Source of the DNA: Campanula takesimana
Lineage: Eukaryota; Streptophyta; Magnoliopsida; Asterales; Campanulaceae
Length of the DNA: 64,000 nt
Assembly: GCA_026119855.1 (NCBI GenBank)
Contig: JAOWBW010000268.1
Span: forward strand, 703,480 to 767,479
Direction: 5' to 3'
Part shown: piece by piece, positions 21,896 to 33,664 of the stretch
How the letters are laid out: every line of letters starts with the position of its first letter
Numbering within the stretch: the first letter of the stretch is position 1
Notes under the pieces: generated by a model
Seen by the model: only the letters and a program-made list of their open reading frames with translations
The model's database searches: none
What the model was told of the DNA's origin: nothing
Translations under genes and position numbers: made by a program

Positions 21896-23951
21896 TGTCG
21901 CGACCCCGACCCCGCGGGCCCAGAGTACGCGAGCTGGACGTCGACTTAAACAATAAACTCTAAAATAATGAAGATAAAAATTTCCTTTTATACCAAAAGA
22001 TGATAACACAAAGTTTTGAAATCCAACTTGAACAACAAAATGTATACTAGTGTAAGCTCCATAAGCTTACACCCAAAATAATAAAATATACAAATTCTAA
22101 TGACGTCAAGTTTGGTACCACTATTCCCAAAAAGGTTACACATTTATGTAATGTAAACTCACCAATAACAACTTGCCCAAAAAGCTCAACCCTCGCGACG
22201 TCCTCCTCGTGATCAGCGAGTCTAATCCTTTCCTCCTGGGGGGGGTTAAGGAAAAACAAAGATAAAAGAAAGGGGGTGAGATAAATCTCAATAAGTTACT
22301 AATGAAACTACATGACATGCTATGATGCAATAAGCCATAAACAATAATAAATATCACTTAGTACATAGCATTTATTATTTAACAGATAGCAGTGGAAATA
22401 ACCAAGTAACAAAGGATATTTGCCAAGGTTTCCCAACTGATATAACCAAATAAAGGTCGCTGCGCAGCTTCAATAATCAACAATCAACATCTTCATAGTA
22501 GCATGAAAGCTGAAGAAAAAACCCCCGGTACCGGAACCAATAACAAAGTAACATGCCACAAAGGACGGGAGCCATGCCACAAAGTCATGCTCCAAAACGT
22601 CTAGCTAGAATACTCACAAAAGGAGCTAGGTCATCCCATCCAAGGCCAATCGGGATGGGGAAAGAAGGACCAATGGGCGATGCTATACTGGACTTGGCTT
22701 GTGCCATTATAGTATTATCCATTGCCTGACTCGATACACAAATAACTAGCTGGACTTTCAAATGGAAGCTAAGTAATAAATATTAGCTTAATTAAACAAC
22801 TCATGATTCCGAAGTAGGGAACCATTCCAATTAAATCACCACAAAGGTAAACCAATCCAAACAACACATCAAAGATGGCCCACATTCCCAAAACGATACT
22901 TATTCAAATTCCATAACATATTTATTCACAAAAGAACCAATTCCAATTAATAAAGTGTTCCACGATGTTAACTTAAGTTAATTTGAGTAAATAGACTTAA
23001 ACTAGGAAGCCACTTAGTCTTAAACAAGCAAAAGACAGATTTTCCAGAACAGGCGGGCGGGCGGGCACTTGGTAGGGGTCGGGCGGGCGCTCATTTGCCG
23101 AGAAGGTTTGGCCGCAGGAAAAGCTAGGTAGGCGGGCGCCTGGTTCAACCCGGGCGGGCGCCTGGTCTGGTTCTTGGTCGGAAATTGCAGCTGGGTTCTA
23201 CCAATTTCAACCCAAATTTCACCCATTTCCTAAATGCTCAAAATCAACTCTTTCCACAAGTTCAACAATGAATCAAAACAACATCTAGGCTGAAAGGGGA
23301 CCTAATCAACATCATATATAACCCCAAACCAAGATTCAAACCCGACATTCATAACAATCACCATTTTTAACCAAAAACCAAAATAAATTCCAAATAAATC
23401 CCAAACTCAATCAAACATCAAATGTATCAACTAAAGCATTATATAAACATGAAATGAACAGTTTAGCATAAAAATGGGGGAAAATCAACTTATTTGGAAT
23501 TTCTCAAAGATGACGGAATTCAAATATTTTTGGTTCTACGCGATCCTATCGACGATCTAAACACATTTCATAAAATGAGAAATAAGGAAAGATGAGAGGA
23601 AGAGGATGAAAATGAAGAGAGAAGGGAGAGGAAAAACTTACCCTTTTCTTGGAGAGAGAGAGAATGCTGGGAGATGAGAGTAGGGTGAGGAAGAGAGTGA
23701 GGGAGAAGGAAGTGTAGGGAGGGAGTAGTTAAAATTATTTCAAAAGGGTTACACTTAGGCCCCCTCATCTACTAACACATAACCCAAACCAAATTCCCTA
23801 CTACCCACTTAACACAATATCAACCAAATAATGCTAGACACAAATTAATATTATGAGATATAAAATGCGCACATAAATAATTAAATCAAATAAATAAATA
23901 AATAATTAATTATTTATTAAGAGAATAGAGACGGGTTTTCGGGTCGTGACA
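21896..23951 (-). repeat. Tek-1 5' LTR
   Basis: Plus-strand ends TGTCGCGACC and TCGTGACA, 2056 bp. It aligns with the Tek-2 LTRs but is clearly more diverged. It keeps CCGGTACCGG, GCTGCGCAGC, the pyrimidine tract ending CAG (minus strand near 22237) and the palindrome AGGCGGGCGCCT (23130-23141); its GTAAGT has changed to ATAAGT. It abuts Cop-1 LTR sequence at 23952 with GGCTG as the expected target-site copy. Confidence 0.92.
23130..23141. repeat. CG-NN-CG palindrome in Tek-1 LTR
   Basis: AGGCGGGCGCCT, the reverse complement of the Tek-2 motif. Related GGGCGGGCG repeats flank it from about 23050 to 23165. Confidence 0.85.
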
Positions 23952-24444
23952 GGCTGAACATTTTCATCAACATCATTCCTACGAGAGGCCCAAGTTTGAC
24001 ATCTCTCCGAAGAGGGACAAATCCATCATAGCTTATTATTCTTCCCTACATGAATCCGATTATGCCAATCATACCCTTTATAACTACCTGGTTAAAGGTA
24101 GCGTTTGAATATGTCAAACATAATGTTCATCAAGTGGAAGACTATAATAACTATATGTCAAAGGATTCAAATAACATAACTAATATGAGATATATATATG
24201 ACATTGACCATGATATAGATCTCATAAAGCGGGTCATGTCCGATACTTAACAAGTACCCATAAATCTAACATGATAATCCCATGATCATTTAGCCTTTAT
24301 ATTAATACCAAACAAGTACTAGGGATGGAGATTATTATAAGTAAACATGAACAACAATAATAATCAAAACATCTCTTTATTGATATGAATAAATGATAGC
24401 AATTACAACATTTATAAAACGTGCCTAGGGCACCAACACCAACA
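23952..24444 (-). repeat. Cop-1 3' LTR, fragment
   Basis: Matches 30385-30877 over 493 bp with few differences, ending GCACCAACACCAACA. The left end is the Tek-1 insertion point. Confidence 0.93.
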
Positions 24445-24463
24445 ATCTCCCACTTTCCCTAGG
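24445..24463 (-). other. Cop-1 polypurine tract
   Basis: The minus strand reads CCTAGGGAAAGTGGGAGAT directly before the 3' LTR. Confidence 0.88.
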
Positions 24464-25100
24464 CCCAATCTCCCATGTATCTAATACCCATGGACCTAAC
24501 ATGACCATCATGTTTAGCTTGTGGAAGTCCCTTTGTTAGCGGGTCCGCGACATTGTCATTAGTTGGTACTCTGCATATATTTACGTCTTCCCTATCAATG
24601 ATTTCTCGAATGATATGAAAACGCCTAAGCATATGGGACATCATTCATTTTCTCACGCTCATCTTTTGTCTTAGGACATTGAGTCTTGCTTAGAGAAACT
24701 CCATGTAGCACTGGCTAGGCACCTCTCTTAGAATTTTCCATGCGGAATCTTTTAATGATTTTGTCAATGTATTTACTTTGGCTTAAACCAATTAGCTTCC
24801 TAGATCTATCTCTGTAGATCTTAATGCCAAGGATATATGCGGCTTCACCCATATCTTTCATTGCGAAATACTTTCCTAACCAACTCTTTACAGACTGAAG
24901 TGTAGGAATGTCGTTTCCAATGAGCAATGTCATCCACATATAAAATAAGGAATAGCACTATGCTCCCACTAATCTTCTTGTATACACAAGGTTCATCTTC
25001 GTTCTTGATGAAACCAAACTCTTTGACCGATTCATCAAAACGGATATTCCAACTCCTAGAAGCTTGCTTCAATGCATACTTTAGAACTTTGTTCAAAACC
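24464..25100 (-). pseudogene. Cop-1 RT C-terminus with RNase H deleted
   Basis: RT active site LILYVDDI (about 24940), then frame-shifted LLIGNDIPTLQSVKSWLGKYF, DMGEAAYILGIKI and a stop near 24715. Only some 70 bases separate this from the RNase H tail LRRFHIIREIIDRED and DNVADPLTKGLPQAKHDGH. The RNase H body with its catalytic residues is absent, so an internal deletion of several hundred bases joined near 24640. This copy could not complete reverse transcription on its own. Confidence 0.9.
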
Positions 25101-27881
25101 CTCGAGTTGTGTCATATAGACATCCTCTTGCAAATTCCCATTAAGAAAAGCGGTTTTGACATCCATTTGATATGTTTCATAGTCATGATATGCGGCAATG
25201 GCAAGAAAAATTCTTATAGAATTGATCATTGCTACGGGCGAAAAGGTTTCATCATAGTCAATACCATGAACTTGCCTATAGCCTTTCGCTACAAGTCTAG
25301 CTTTGTAAGTATTCACCTTCCCATCCATGTCAGTCTTCTTCTTGAAGACCCATTTGCATCCTATGGTTTTTACACCTTCGGGCGCATCAATCAAGTTCCA
25401 AACTTGATTGTCTTGCATGGATTGTAATTCGGATTCCATAGGTCCAAGCCACTTCTTCGAATCAGGGGAAGACATCACCTCTTGGTAGGTAGTTAGTTCA
25501 TCATTATCAATGATCTCCACCTCATTACTATCTGTTATGAGAATACCATATCTCTCGGGCTCAGACCATAACCCACCAGATCTGCGAGTTACTTGTGTAT
25601 TTTGAACAGGTTCCACAATTTCTTGTGGGACTTGTTCTTGTTCCACTATCGGTTCAATGTCATTTTCTGGGTCTCGAACCTCTTCGAGATTTACTTTACT
25701 CCCACTGATTTCTTTGGAGAGAAACTCTTTCTCTAGAAAGATACCAGTTCGAGCAACAAAGACTTTGTTGTCCGTTCGGTTGTAAAAGTAATATCCTTTA
25801 GTTTCCTTAGGATATCCCACGAAACTACATTTATCAGATTTGTGCGCAAGTTTGTCTGAGACAAGTCTTTTGACAAAAGCTTCGTAACCCCAAATTTTCA
25901 TGAAAGACAAACAAGGTTTCTTTCCGCTCCACATTTCATATGGAGTCTTTTGAACCAATTTTGTTGGAACACGATTTAGTGTGAAAGCAGCGCTTTCTAG
26001 AGCATAACCCCAAAAGGATAAAGGAAGATCAACTCGACTCATCATTGATCGAACCATGTCCAACAAAGTCTGATTCCTCCTCTCGGACACACCATTCCAT
26101 TGTGGTGTTCCGGGTGGAGTCAATTTTGAAATTATTCCACAATTCTTTAGATGATCATCGAATTCATGACTCAAGTATTCTCCACCTCGATCCGATCGAA
26201 GTGCCTTAATAATTTTGCCAAGTTGTTTTTCTACTTCATTTTGAAATACTATAAATATATCAAATGCTTCACTTTTATGTTTCATTAGGTAAACATACCC
26301 AAATCTACCATAATCATCAGTGAATGTTATGAAGTATTGAAACCCTCCCCTAGCATTGCTACTTAATGGTCCGCATACATCGGAATGTATCAACCCCAAT
26401 AAGTCGCTTACCCTTTCACCTAGCTTGGTAAAAGGTGTCTTATTCATTTTTCCAAGAAGACACGACTCGCAAGTATCATATGACTCAAGGTCACATGAAC
26501 CCAAGAGGCCGTCCCCATGGAGTTTTGAGATACGCTTCTCATTAATATGACCAAGACGGCAATGCCACAAATAAGTATAATTTACATCATTAGGTTTATA
26601 TTTCTTATTTATATGATAGACATTTTCATCATTCTTGACCTCCAAGACATAAATGCCATTAAATGAATTTGCAATACCATAAAGCACATCATTTAAATAA
26701 ATAGAAAATTTCTTATTCTCAATAAGAAGCTTAAAACCTTCATTATCCAAACAAGAAATTGAAATAATATTTCTACTTAAATCCGGTACATAATAGCAAT
26801 TGTTCAAAACAAGTATTAAACCAGAAGGTAAAGTGACTTCATAAGTCCCTACGGCTAATGCAGCAACTCTTGCTCCATTCCCCACACGTAGGTCCACTTC
26901 ACCCTCTTTAAGTAGTCTCCTATTCTTTAGTCCCTGCACATTTAAACAAATGTGAGAACCACATCCGGTATCCAATACCCAAGAATCATTGGTAGAAAAG
27001 AGAATATCTATCATATAGATACCTGAAGTCGACGCAGTCCCACTGCTCTTCTTCTTCTTTTGCTTTTCCTTAAAAGCCTTGCAATTACGTTTCCAATGAC
27101 CAATTTCTTGACAATGGAAACAGATTGCATCCTTTTGTGAATCAGGTTTTGCCTCAGAAGCCTTGGCAACCTTTGCCTTGCTTATCTTGGGTTTGACAAC
27201 TTTCTTACCCTTTCCTTTGGCACTAGCCTTCTTCCCATCTTGAACCATGAGCACAGGAGCACCTTTCTCAACAATCTTCATCTCCGCAGTTTTAAGCATA
27301 CCATGCAACTCAGAGATATTCTTATCCATTCCATGCATGTTATAATTCATCACAAACTGATTATAATATTTAGGCAATGAATTAAGAATGAGATCTGTGG
27401 CTAGATCCAATGGGATTGGATAGCCAAGTTTCTCAAGATACTCTACATAGCCTTTCATTTTAAGCATGTGAGGACTCACTTGTTGCCTTTCACTCATTTT
27501 ACAAGAAGTGAATGCAACAATGGTCTTGTACCTCTCTTACCTAGCTTGCTCTTGAAACATGGCTCTTAACTCCACGCCTATCTCATAGGCTTCCAAATGT
27601 TCCAAACTTTGTTGGAGTTTTGATCACATAGTAGCAAGCATGAGACAACTTACATCTCTAGAATCATTACGATGTTTCTTGTAACTGTCTCTTTGTGCCC
27701 TAGGGGCAGTAGGTTCTGGTTCAGCAGGAAGTGGCCCATCGAGAATGTACAACTTATCTTCTTGCCTAAGAACAATTCTTAAGCTACGGATCCAATCCAT
27801 AAAGTTTGTACCATTCTCTTGGAGATTATCATTTTCAAGGATCGATCGCAACGAAATTGATTGAGTGTTAGTAGTCATCAT
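25056..27881 (-). pseudogene. Cop-1 gag-pol: gag, protease, integrase, RT
   Basis: One frame runs from the ATG at 27881 (MMTTNTQSISLRS) to about 25100, broken only by stops at 27624 and about 27536. Order: gag capsid (LRSILENDNLQENGTNFMDW), zinc knuckle CFHCQEIGHWKRNC, protease WVLDTGCGSHI, integrase zinc region (HCRLGH to CESCLLGK), catalytic Asp (IHSDVCGPL), Asp (LRSDRGGEYL) and Glu (GVSERRNQTLL), then RT from DNQVWNLIDAPEGVKTIGCK to YQMDVKTAFLNGNL. Integrase before RT is diagnostic of copia. A frameshift near 25100 follows. Confidence 0.95.
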
Positions 27882-29381
27882 CTACAATTATGCAAAATTT
27901 TCAAAATTTAATAATTACCAATTTTTCATTAAAGAAATAAACAATGTATTTTCCAAAAATACTCCCACTAAATTATACAACCTTCTTATACATCTAATGT
28001 ATAATATAATTTACATGGGCTAAGATCCAACTTTAATTTAATTTCAAGTACGCTTTGGTGCACCGCTCAAAATCAAAATAATCAGGTAGACAAACATGTC
28101 GATCATATCCCATATGACTCTTAGATCCTTTTCTGAGATTCTTTAAGAAATCCAATTTCAAAAAGCATGTTAAATCTCATCTTTGCCTTAAGCCCAAAAC
28201 TATTTTGACGCTTAATTAAGTCCAACCATTTTAAACGTATAGGAAACACTTATTCACTCATCTTGCTCATACATGAATAAAATTAATACACTTCGCTTTG
28301 GCGAACCCATATTAAAGTTTCCCATATACTCACAAGTGTTTTAATTATGGCATGGCAAGATGACTTAAAACTTTCATTGAAGGTTTATCACATATAGCAT
28401 ATAACACATTTATGAGCACATAATATAAACATGTTACACATCAAGTTTAGCCACTAAATTAATAGTCATTAATTTAAGCATAATATTTATCTGTCATTAG
28501 TTTCTCTATAATTATGAGGATGAGACTATTTCAACTTTGGTTATTATCTCCAAATCAAGGCAACAAGAAGTGCGGCCGAAACTAAGCCATAAGGCATCCA
28601 CAATTCCGCAATAATTCAAGAAATCAAGAAAGTAGTCCATGTGGCCGAAACTAAGCAATATATGGTCTCGATGAATGTAGGCCAATTGCATCCACAATTC
28701 CACATGGATCTCCAATCTTTGAATCAAGAACTTTGTTTCTCAATTTTAGCAATTATGAACTCTTCATAATTCTAACTTCGTTTTATCTTTGAAACTTTGA
28801 TTGCGATCAAATTTGGGAACACAATCTCGATGAACGTAGATTAGCCATCCAAACCTTGATCCAATCTCAGAATCACAAGATTAAAACAAATAGGAAAATC
28901 AAACCCCATGATCCACACCAAACCAACTGCCCAAAACCCGCTCCAAACCAGAAGGTCCGGCCGGGTCTTGTCACTGGTCCGGTCGGACCCCTTCGAAAAA
29001 TCCCAGATTCTGAATCTAACCAAAACCAAAAGCCAGAACCCCGCTCCAGACCAGATGGTCCGTCCGGGTCCTTCCTTTGGTCCGGTCGGACCTACGCCAG
29101 AAACCGAAAAATTTAAAGTTCGAAAATTTGTCTCAAAATAGTTTTTCCCCGATTATCAAAACTTTGATCCAATCAGAAATTGATAACCCAAACAATTTTA
29201 AATCCAACATAATTTTTATTGCGATTGAATCGTGTGATTAATGTTTATAAAATAATAAACCACATAAAATCATATAACACATAAACATCATAATCCAATA
29301 TTCATATCATGCTAGGCACATAAACAAGCAATTTATATACACACAACATGATCTAGTATTGAAATAATCAACATGAACGGG
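27882..29381 (-). other. Cop-1 untranslated leader
   Basis: A 1.5-kb AT-rich stretch between the primer site and gag, with no coding seen. Near 28937-29092 it carries two copies, about 100 bp apart, of a block with paired GC palindromes. Confidence 0.8.
28954..29092. repeat. CG-NN-CG palindromes in Cop-1 leader
   Basis: GGTCCGGTCGGACC occurs exactly at 28976-28989 and 29079-29092 (6-bp arms, centre GT). Looser copies GGTCCGGCCGGGTC (28954-28967) and GGTCCGTCCGGGTC (29057-29070) precede each. Confidence 0.92.
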
Positions 29382-29393
29382 GCTCTGATACCA
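29382..29393 (-). other. Cop-1 primer-binding site
   Basis: TGGTATCAGAGC on the minus strand, one base from the 5' LTR. Confidence 0.94.
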
Positions 29394-29844
29394 CTGTTGG
29401 GTTTCGGAGTAACATGCGTAGCGGAAAATAGCATTTAAAATTTTAATGAAACCCAAAGCCATAGATCCATTCATATGATTATATCAAATACATAAAATAT
29501 GAATACTAGAATACTAACCCTTGATGACTTTGATTTTCAACCTTGAACTTGGTGGAGAATTTGAAGCTTGATCACGAACAAGTAAGAACATGAACTTTGA
29601 AGATGATGAGCTTTATCCTCTAGCGCTATCCACACCACGAACGAATATCAAGGAGCTTCTTGATCTTGGTTGCTAGACCAAAATTGTGAAACACGTTTTT
29701 ACAATTAATGTGAACTATATGGAATATTATTTGTGTATAATTTTGTTCCTTAATCTAGGATATCTTAGAACAAAATAATTCTCTCAAAACTCTTTGGAAA
29801 ACTGGCACAAAACATAGGTTCTGATTTAGGTTGAATTAGGGCTG

Positions 29845-29852
29845 TTTATATA
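29845..29852 (-). promoter_or_regulatory. Cop-1 TATA box
   Basis: TATATAAA on the minus strand, 84 bp downstream of the last palindrome and about 450 bp from the LTR end. Confidence 0.65.
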
Positions 29853-29935
29853 CAAGTTAGACCTATTCCAAATAGGTAGCTTATGTCTATACCCGCAAGA
29901 AAACGGATTAAGGAAAGTTCCTCCCAAAACCGACT

Positions 29936-30013
29936 GGTCCGGCCGGGTACAGCATAGGGTCTGACCGGACCTATCATGGTTCGCCCGGGTCTATTGCCTG
30001 GTCCGACCGGACC
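29936..30013. repeat. CG-NN-CG palindrome cluster in Cop-1 5' LTR
   Basis: GGTCCGACCGGACC at 30000-30013 is a perfect dyad (6-bp arms, centre AC). GGTCTGACCGGACC (29958-29971), GGTTCGCCCGGGTC (29978-29991) and GGTCCGGCCGGGT (29936-29948) are degenerate copies. Confidence 0.92.
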
Positions 30014-31100
30014 TCCCTTATTCCACTTTTCTTCCTCTAATTTCCTTAAATCCTCAAATGGTCCTTCCACCCAATATTCCAATATAGTCTTTTTAGGATT
30101 CTTTCTATTGTATGTGACCCTCTAGGATTATACAATGTTGGCAATGGGTTCAAACATGAAACCATAAGATATGATTAGGTTCTAGCAAACCGTCATACCT
30201 ACCCAAATAGTATAACTAGATACAAGTTCACATTCCATTTAGAATACGTCATAATCCTTTTGTCCACGATGTCATTGAACACAAGTCATGGTCAACAAGT
30301 CAACTTGTCTTTGTTCAATACTTTCTCGATTCCGAATATGTTGATAATCCAAATGACATTGATCCAATCAATTCATTTGAGTCCGGCCGAACATTTTCAT
30401 CAACATCATTCCTACGAGAGACCCAAGCTTGACATCTCTCCGAAGAGGGACAAATACATCATAGCTTATTATTCTTCCCTACATGAATCCGATTATGCCA
30501 ATCATTCCCTTTATAACTACCCGGTTAAAGGTAGCATTTGAATATGTCAAACATAATGTTCATTAAGTGGAAGACTATAATAACTATATGTCTAAGGATT
30601 CAAATGACATAACTAATATGAGATATATATATGACATTGACCATGATATAGATCTCATAAAGCGGGTCATGTCCGATACATAACAAGTACCCATACCTCT
30701 AACATGATCATCCCATGATCATTTAGCCTTTATACTAATACCAAATAAGTACTAGGGACGGAGATTATTATAAGTAAACATGAACAACAATAATAATCAA
30801 AACATCTCTTTATTGATATGAATAAATGATGAGAATTACAATGTTTATAAAACGTGCCTAGGGCACCAACACCAACATTCTTGAGATTCCAATTGATGGC
30901 CTTGACTAAGGCCGTGATGATCTAAAAGTTTTGTGATGATTTTGGCTTGAAAAGATGAGTTTTTGGTGGTGTTTTGGTGTGAGGGAGGAATAAAAACGGG
31001 ATTTCTTTGGGGAGAGCCTGATTAGAGAATGGTTAACCTGTTTTTGGATGACTAGGAACCATTAAGTTGCATTAGAAGAGTCTAGGGTTGAAAGACTCTT

Positions 31101-31108
31101 TATTTATA
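31101..31108 (-). promoter_or_regulatory. Tat-1 LTR TATA-like box
   Basis: TATAAATA on the minus strand, about 175 bp downstream of the palindromes. Confidence 0.5.
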
Positions 31109-31282
31109 GGTTTAGATTGCTTAGGGACCAATCAAAGGAGGTGGAGAGGTTTAATAAGGTAAGGAATCAGTGGGAAACCTCCAGGAAGTCTCCTATTAGA
31201 TATTCCCCAGTTTAGGAGAGTGTTGGCCAAGAAAGAGATCGGGACGGAGAAGGAAAGCAGATCAAACTCACAGACAGAGGAG

Positions 31283-31320
31283 ATGTCTCGTACGAGACAT
31301 GAATGTCTCGTACGAGGCAT
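31283..31320. repeat. 18-bp palindrome pair in Tat-1 LTR
   Basis: ATGTCTCGTACGAGACAT (31283-31300) is perfectly self-complementary, with CG-TA-CG at its centre. The second copy, ATGTCTCGTACGAGGCAT, follows after 2 bp. Confidence 0.95.
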
Positions 31321-31502
31321 CCAGCACAAAAGTACTGTTTTTCCCTTATCTAAAGTTCTGTTGTTCAGTTTAGCCCCTAACTAATGGAGTCAGTCAGAAA
31401 CTTAACGAAACATGATGAAACTAACGAGTTTTCATCCAAACACAAAGGCGAGACACGAGAGTAGTGTAATCATAAATTTGAGTTCAAAATCGGGTGTCTA
31501 CA

Positions 31503-33664
31503 TTTAGTGAGACCAACGAACTTGGATTAACATTGTTAGTCTGTTCCTCGATCATGGATACGAAGTGGCCGAATGATAAGGAGCATGTCATATTTGGAGA
31601 GAGAACTTTTAATGACAAAGAATAATAAGAAGAACCACTATCATTAATAACTTCTGAAGAACAGTCTAAGTCAACATCGGGTGCCTCGCCATGTGCCACA
31701 GCTATTTCGGTCATCTTGGCGAGGTCCACCTCATTTCTAGTCCTAACAAGAGCATCTCTAGGGTCCTCTACTTGACCATCATGTATGAGTTTTTAGATGA
31801 CTAATTTTAAAGCGAGACAATCTTTGATATTGTGGCCGGTAGCTTGGTGGTAGTCACATGCCTTTTCTAGATTGTTGCCCAGGTGGGGGCGATATTCGTC
31901 CAATGGCTTAATCATCTTTATTGCTAGTAAACCGTTATACATAAGATCCATGGTAATCTGAAGTTGTGCGAAGGCATCATCCATCTCTAGGAGACTTATC
32001 TTGTCAGCCTCGATCATATTCACACCTCCATTGTTTGGGAGTGGGTTGGCTACGATGTTCGGACCTTTAGGCTTTTCGATCTTTCCATCGGCTATGAGCT
32101 TTTGGATGACTAGTTTGAGTTGTATGCAGTCGTCGGTGATGTGGCCGATGTGCTTGTGGTACTTGCAGAACTTGGTTGCATCAAGATTAACCTTCTTGTT
32201 AAATGGTTCAAAGTTCTCGAGTGGCTTGATCAGACCCTTCTTTATTAACACTTCAAAGACTTTGCTAGTAGGCATGCTGAAGTCATCGAAGTTGTCTTCC
32301 TTTCGGGGGAATCTGTTAGTAACTGCTTGGACGTCGAAGGTAGAGTTGTCTTGGACCATGCTCACTTGACCGGTGACCTCTTTAGCTTTAAGAGTGGTGC
32401 TTGTCGGAGCTTTGTAGCGGAATGATGTATTTCCACTTTTGGCAGTTTCTTTAACAACACCTGTAATGCTGGCTTCGTGTCTGACCCCAGCATCGACCAT
32501 TTCCCGCAGATCGGGAAAGTAACCATTACCAATCGCCACCCTAAGCTCGGGCAACAAGCACCTGAAGAAGATTTGCTTTTGTTCCTTTTCCTTAGGAAGT
32601 ATTGAACTTTCGCTAGCGTGTGATTCCACCTCTTGTAGAAGTCATAGATAGGCTCACCGGGCCTCTGCATGGTGTTCTCTAAATCAGTACGGTTTACGTG
32701 CCAATCTAGGTTCGACTGATACTTCTCGTAGAAAAATAGTGGTGATTTGCTCCCACGTCTCTCGTTCGGAGGGATCCAAATTCAAGAACCAACAGAGAGC
32801 GATTCCGTCCAACGTGGTGTGGAAGACTCGGGCCATTTGCTCGTTGGTGCAGTCACGGGCTCTCATGGCTAGCACATAACTGTCGAGATGAGTCTTAGGA
32901 CAAGTAATACCATGGAATGTAGAGACCTTCGGCATTTTGAAGTCTCTAGGTAGAGCACTCTATATTGCTTGGGTCGATGGTCCTTAACGATCAGAGCGGC
33001 TTGCTTGCAGACTGTTTCTAATAGCTTGCGGATCTATTCTTTTATGGCAACCACTAGAGGGTGATTGGAGAAATTTGTGCTACCATAGGCTTGAGCAGCA
33101 GGAGAAGTAGTGGAGACTGTGGGCACGGCGGCACCGATACTCAACTGTAGTGAAGGCTTGTGGCAACTTGGTAGAGGACAAGTAACTACTCATCAATTCT
33201 GGTGACGGCTCATATAGACCCTTGCCGGAGGTTACTTTAGTATCGAAATTAGGAGAAGGGACCCTTGGGTGTTGGGCATCTTGAGATGGACATCACCCTC
33301 GTTGGGAAGGGTAGGTCACAGGCACAGTTTTGTCTGGAAGAAGATCACTTCTTCATTGTGGAAGCTAGTTTCCACAACCTTTCTTCTTCATCTCAGTATG
33401 AAGATGGTCTTTGAGTTCTTGATTGACCCTTTCTAGTGACTTGCTTCAATCCTCAGCTTAGAGATCTGATAACATGAGGCTGGTGAAGAACGCATGGAGA
33501 GGTGGTGGAATGTCCGAGGGCTTGATACTCGCGGCGATTTCTGGATCAGCAGAAGCGGAGACTGGTGAAGTGGAGACATTAGGAGTAGTAGGCTCTGATG
33601 ATGGAGACATCGTTAATGCAGAAACTGAAGACTGAGCTTGCGGAAGGCTTGACCGTGAAGACAC
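31503..33664 (-). pseudogene. Tat-1 gag, degenerate
   Basis: Minus strand. Capsid-like HGITCPKTHLDSYVLAM and ALCWFLNLDPSERETWEQ (32684-32935), GEPIYDFYKRWNHTLAKVQ (32600-32670), and the Tat-type zinc-finger-like KFCKYHKHIGHITDDC (near 32130) repeated as KACDYHQATGHNIKDC (near 31840). Several frameshifts and stops separate these. The coding stretch runs straight into the 3' LTR (last codons SSLVSLNV). No protease, RT or integrase lies between, so this is an internally deleted copy. Confidence 0.85.

Larger units (their letters stand above)
542..23951 (-). mobile_element. Tek-1: Tekay-type chromovirus, split by two insertions
   Basis: This is a Ty3/gypsy element on the minus strand. It has a 5' LTR (21896-23951), primer site (21882-21893), gag (21775 down to 21002 and on from 12186), and protease, RT, RNase H and integrase (12186-9532, then 1115-542). 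LARD-1 and Tek-2 interrupt it, each flanked by perfect 5-bp duplications. Its 3' LTR and the end of integrase lie left of the window. The protein is close to Tek-2 throughout, so both are one family. All its coding parts contain stops or indels. Confidence 0.9.
23952..30877 (-). mobile_element. Cop-1: Ty1/copia element (Tork/Angela-like)
   Basis: Minus-strand copia element with a complete 5' LTR, primer site, leader, gag-pol in copia order (protease, integrase, RT), a purine tract, and the outer third of its 3' LTR. The 493-bp 3' LTR fragment corresponds exactly to 30385-30877, so the missing part should lie left of the window beyond Tek-1. RNase H is mostly deleted. The lineage is judged from protein motifs by eye. 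Confidence 0.9.
29395..30877 (-). repeat. Cop-1 5' LTR
   Basis: Plus-strand ends TGTTGGGTTTCGG and CACCAACA, 1483 bp, a usual size for Tork/Angela-type LTRs. In element direction it holds GC palindromes (30013-29936), then a TATATAAA box (29852-29845). On the right it abuts Tat-1 LTR sequence; the target-site copy should be TTCTT (30878-30882). Confidence 0.93.
30878..31502 (-). repeat. Tat-1 3' LTR, fragment
   Basis: Aligns with the matching part of the LTR at 39535-40458 at moderate identity, ending TCTACA. The left part is cut by Cop-1. It carries two 18-bp palindromes (31283-31300 perfect, 31303-31320 with one change) and a minus-strand TATAAATA box (31108-31101). Confidence 0.85.

Noticed and set aside
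28856..29141. Two overlapping Pro/Arg-rich frames in the Cop-1 leader
   Set aside because: They arise from the duplicated GC palindrome block and have no start context or family resemblance.
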